Of a DNA stretch of 64,000 nucleotides, positions 61,996-64,000 are shown in pieces. Under the pieces are notes generated by a model. It was not told the DNA's origin, ran no database searches, and saw only the letters and a list, made by a program, of their open reading frames with translations. Numbering within the stretch: position 1 is the first letter of the stretch; each line of letters starts with the position of its first letter. The stretch comes from Ramlibacter alkalitolerans (GTDB lineage: Bacteria; Pseudomonadota; Gammaproteobacteria; Burkholderiales; Burkholderiaceae_C): contig NZ_JAEQND010000009.1 of the NCBI RefSeq assembly GCF_016722765.1, positions 225,850-289,849 on the forward strand. The letters run 5' to 3'. Position numbers and translations under genes: made by a program.

Positions 61996-63006
61996 TTAAA
62001 TTCGGTCGCGCGTGGTCTGGCGCCGGGTTTCGGCGTGCGTGGAAGCGAAGAACGCGCGCGCGCCCTCGACGTCGCGCGCGATGCCGGCCTTGAGGGCATC
62101 GAGGCCGTCGTAGCGCAGCTCGTCGTGCAGTTTGTGCAGCAGTTCCACGCGGATGATTTTACCGTAGGCCCCTTCCTCGCCCAGCGAAGCCGGCCAGTCC
62201 AGGCAATGCGTCTCCAGCAGCACCCGGCCGCCGTTGACGTCGCGCGGGTCGAGCGAGGGGCGGATCCCGAGGTTGGCGACGCCCTCCAGCGGCTCCTCGC
62301 CCAGGCCGTGCACCGTCACCGCGAAGATCCCGCTGGCGGCGGGCTTCCAGTGCGAGAAGCGCAGGTTGAGGGTCTTGAAACCGAGCTCCCGACCGAGCTT
62401 GCGGCCGTGGACCACGTGGCCGCTGATGCTGTACGGACGCCCGAGCAGGGCCGCGGTGCCGGCCATGTCGCCGCGGGCCAGGGCTTCGCGGACGGCGGAG
62501 CTCGACACGCGCAGGCCGTGCACCTCGTAGCTGTTCATGCGGGCGACGTCGAAGCCCTGGCGGCTGCCGGCCGAATCGAGCATCGCGTAGTCGCCGGCGC
62601 GCCGGGCGCCGAAGCGGAAGTCGTCGCCGACCAGCACGTACTTCGCGCCCAGCCCGCGGACCAGCACCTGGTCGATGAAGGCCTCGGGTTGCTGGCTCGA
62701 CAGGCGCTGGTCGAACTTGAGGATCACGCACTGCTCCACGCCGCACTTGCGCAGTTCGCCCAGCTTGTCGCGCAGGGTGGCCACGCGCGCCGGGGCGAGC
62801 TCCGGCTTGCGGTGCAGGGCCGCGAAGTAGTCGCGCGGGTGCGGCTCGAAAGTGAGCACGCAGCTGGGAACCCCGCGGTGACGCGCCTCGTTGTTCAGCA
62901 GCGCCAGCATGGCCTGGTGGCCCCGGTGGACCCCGTCGAAGTTGCCGATCGTGACCGCGCAGGCCCGGGCGATCTGGGGGTGGTGGAAGCCGCGCAGGAT
63001 CTGCAT
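61996..63006 (-). CDS. ribF: Bifunctional riboflavin kinase/FAD synthetase
   Basis: A 336-residue enzyme making FMN then FAD. The N-terminal FAD-synthetase domain has AVTIGNFDGVHRGHQAMLAL, VLTFEPHPRDYF, VGDDFRFGARRAGDYAML and VSSSAVREALARGDM. The C-terminal riboflavin kinase domain has YSISGHVVHGRKLGRELGFK and GIFAVTVHGLG. The start at 63006 (MQILRGFHH) fits the family; the upstream in-frame extension would be atypical. The gap of 98 bases to ileS has no evident promoter. No FMN riboswitch is present upstream. Confidence 0.95.
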   Translation of the reverse strand: MQILRGFHHPQIARACAVTIGNFDGVHRGHQAMLALLNNEARHRGVPSCVLTFEPHPRDYFAALHRKPELAPARVATLRDKLGELRKCGVEQCVILKFDQRLSSQQPEAFIDQVLVRGLGAKYVLVGDDFRFGARRAGDYAMLDSAGSRQGFDVARMNSYEVHGLRVSSSAVREALARGDMAGTAALLGRPYSISGHVVHGRKLGRELGFKTLNLRFSHWKPAASGIFAVTVHGLGEEPLEGVANLGIRPSLDPRDVNGGRVLLETHCLDWPASLGEEGAYGKIIRVELLHKLHDELRYDGLDALKAGIARDVEGARAFFASTHAETRRQTTRDRI

Positions 63007-63089
63007 GGAGCTGATATGTTTTTGATAGCAGGCAGGCGCCGATGGCCGTGGCGGGCGCACGCATGGCCTGCGACGGGTGAAGCACGAAA

Positions 63090-63105
63090 ACACGGTATAT
63101 TGTGT
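63090..63105 (+). promoter_or_regulatory. Promoter candidate with dyad ACACggTATAttGTGT
   Basis: TATATT (63096-63101) is a good -10 box 69 bases before the HNH start, set in the dyad ACAC/GTGT (63090-63105). No clear -35 is seen. It could be a regulated promoter for the HNH gene or, in reverse, for ribF. Confidence 0.4.
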
Positions 63106-63169
63106 CTCACGCTGCCTCCGGGCGCTGGCGCCCGGCGACGGCGATGCCTGTGCTGAACGGAGGCGCCGT

Positions 63170-63727
63170 TTGAAGGTCTTGAAGTTGTCCGCCCAGGGGT
63201 TGCCCCAGTCCTGGATTTCACTGGAGCAAGCCGTGCTGCACTATGCCGCCGACCAGGTGCGCTGGGAGGCAGGGGCAGAGGTCGCCGTGTTTCGTGGCGG
63301 CTTCAATGCGCACAGCGGCCAGCAGTCGATCATCACGGTCAACAGCATCATCGGCACCAAGGGCGTGCCGAACATCAATCCTTTCGAGCTCAAGCCGGGG
63401 CTCACCAACGGCAAGCTGTTCGCCCGCGACCGCAACATCTGCGCCTACTGCGGCGGCCTGTTCCACGAGGAAGAGCTCACCCGCGAACACGTCATCCCCT
63501 TCGCCCAGAACGGCAGGGACCACTGGATGAACGTGGTGACGGCCTGCCGCGCCTGCAACCACCGCAAGGGCAGCCGCACGCCGGAGCAGGCCAACATGGG
63601 GCTGCTCTACGCGCCGTATGTGCCCAGCCTGTGGGAGGACTTCATCCTGCGCAACCGCCGCATCCTGGCGGACCAGATGGAGTTCCTGATGGCGCACCTG
63701 CCGAAGAATTCGAGGCTGCATTCGTAG
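63170..63727 (+). CDS. HNH endonuclease domain protein
   Basis: A 185-residue protein with a C-terminal HNH nuclease: ICAYCGGLFHEEELTREHVI (Cys pair and catalytic His), PFAQNGRDHWMNVVTACRAC and NHRKGSRTPEQANM (second Cys pair). The start is probably the TTG at 63170, because GGAGG lies six bases upstream and the protein then begins KVLKLSAQGLPQSWISLEQA, as expected for the family. The upstream in-frame ATG at 63077 would overlap the promoter-like region. Widespread in beta-proteobacteria as a non-mobile HNH protein; role unknown. Confidence 0.88.
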   Translation: MKVLKLSAQGLPQSWISLEQAVLHYAADQVRWEAGAEVAVFRGGFNAHSGQQSIITVNSIIGTKGVPNINPFELKPGLTNGKLFARDRNICAYCGGLFHEEELTREHVIPFAQNGRDHWMNVVTACRACNHRKGSRTPEQANMGLLYAPYVPSLWEDFILRNRRILADQMEFLMAHLPKNSRLHS

Positions 63728-63752
63728 GCCGGATTGCCGCCAGGGGCGATCC

Positions 63753-63790
63753 GTAGGCTGGCGGTGAGCGCCGCAGGCCGAACCCCAGCG
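63753..63790. repeat. Repeat A copy 4
   Basis: GTAGGCTGGCGGTGA, spacer GCGCCGCAGGCC, GAACCCCAGCG, 26 bases after the HNH stop. Same orientation as copy 3. Confidence 0.78.
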
Positions 63791-63806
63791 CTTCGCGCCC
63801 CACGTG

Positions 63807-63883
63807 CGTCATTCCCGCGCAGGCGGGAATCCAGGGCATTGGAAACTCGCCGCCCTTTCTTCATCGGGCGCCCTGGATCCCGG
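63807..63883. repeat. Repeat D, dRS3-like inverted repeat
   Basis: GTC ATTCCCGCGCAGGCGGGAAT CCAGGGC (core palindrome at 63811-63830), then GCCCTGGATCCCGG at about 63870. The ATTCCC-N8-GGGAAT form is like the Neisseria dRS3 element and common repeats of other proteobacteria. GGAATGAC, the complement of its outer end, recurs at 63929-63936 after the transposon-like sequence. Confidence 0.65.
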
Positions 63884-64000
63884 CGGTCTCAACCGGTCAA
63901 TGCAACATGATTCATGTTGTGAAAGGCCGGAATGACATCGAGAAAAGATCGAGGGCTGGAGCCCGAGCAGAACGCCGAGATGTGGCGTCGCTGGAAGAAC
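63884..64000 (+). mobile_element. Left part of a probable IS30-family insertion sequence
   Basis: The sequence after repeat D changes in base composition, has a perfect palindrome CAACATGA T TCATGTTG (63903-63919), and leads straight into a transposase-like start. Exact left boundary and terminal repeat cannot be fixed because the element runs off the window. Confidence 0.55.
63932..64000 (+). CDS. IS30-family transposase, N-terminal fragment (cut by window edge)
   Basis: ATG at 63932 opens a frame to the edge reading MTSRKDRGLEPEQNAEMWRR then WKN. The GLEPEQNAEMWRRWK pattern is the N-terminal helix of IS30-type transposases, which continue into a helix-turn-helix and a DDE domain. Only 23 residues are visible, so intactness is unknown. 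AAAGG precedes the ATG. Confidence 0.6.
   Translation, partial: MTSRKDRGLEPEQNAEMWRRWKN

Noticed and set aside
63077..63169. Longer HNH protein from ATG 63077
   Set aside because: The added residues are Arg/Cys-rich and overlap a -10-like box; the TTG at 63170 has GGAGG at good spacing and gives the expected N-terminus.

Overview
The window is about 64 kb of GC-rich DNA from a beta-proteobacterium of the order Burkholderiales, most like the family Comamonadaceae (Ramlibacter/Variovorax-type). Support for this comes from the ribF-ileS-lspA order, the Bug/Tct uptake proteins, a single LolC/E-type permease with LolD, DUF3422, and dispersed hairpin repeats at gene ends. I see no rRNA, tRNA or CRISPR array. 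Almost every long open frame on the strand opposite a gene is a GC-driven shadow.

Layout. (1) 1-2515: the start of a thiamine-diphosphate enzyme (cut by the left edge) and a D-alanyl-D-alanine endopeptidase. (2) 2561-17000: a glycoconjugate island. Nine tightly overlapping minus-strand genes (two epimerases/dehydratases, an MDR dehydrogenase, a Gfo/Idh oxidoreductase, one GT4 and three CgeB-like glycosyltransferases, a methyltransferase) diverge from a plus-strand trio. The trio is an actinobacterial-type inositol-1-phosphate synthase, a glycosidase that looks circularly permuted, and a histidine phosphatase. A UDP-glucuronate decarboxylase plus a heptosyltransferase-like protein follow. Together they suggest a pathway joining inositol and nucleotide-sugar supply to assembly and methylation of an undescribed glycan or glycolipid. 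(3) 17212-21675: an orphan BMP-family binding protein, then a TIR protein translationally coupled to a membrane-anchored STAND ATPase, a candidate defence or stress-signalling module.

(4) 21740-31000: housekeeping and accessory genes: guanine deaminase, a drug/metabolite transporter divergent from an ArsR-type regulator with a perfect 24-bp palindrome between them, dCTP deaminase, two small unknown proteins, a PPi-type phosphofructokinase, and RecJ with a conserved partner. (5) 30596-37833: lolCD; the moxR-DUF58-VWA operon; a DegP-like protease without PDZ; TatD. (6) 37830-46515: an unknown helical protein, a spermidine-synthase-like protein, an orphan GspE-type ATPase, tctBA ending in a strong terminator, DUF3422 and an atypical SDR. 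(7) 46654-56786: transporter, quinone oxidoreductase, Nudix protein, beta-hydroxyacid dehydrogenase, Bug receptor, LVIVD beta-propeller protein, COG0523 GTPase without a normal start codon, amidohydrolase, flavin reductase fused to an IclR effector domain, and a single-domain response regulator. (8) 56740-64000: Na/Pi cotransporter, lspA-ileS-ribF (minus strand), an HNH endonuclease, and the start of what looks like an IS30-family transposase.

Four families of dispersed repeats occur, nearly always just after stop codons. A: GTAGGCTGGCGGTGA/GAACCCCAGC hairpins, four copies. B: about 100-bp near-perfect palindromes, three copies with covarying arms. C: CTCCC/GGGAG elements, two copies, one inserted in frame inside ileS. 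D: a dRS3-like CATTCCCGCG element. They are the main non-coding structure here. All assignments are from reading the sequence; no database search was possible.
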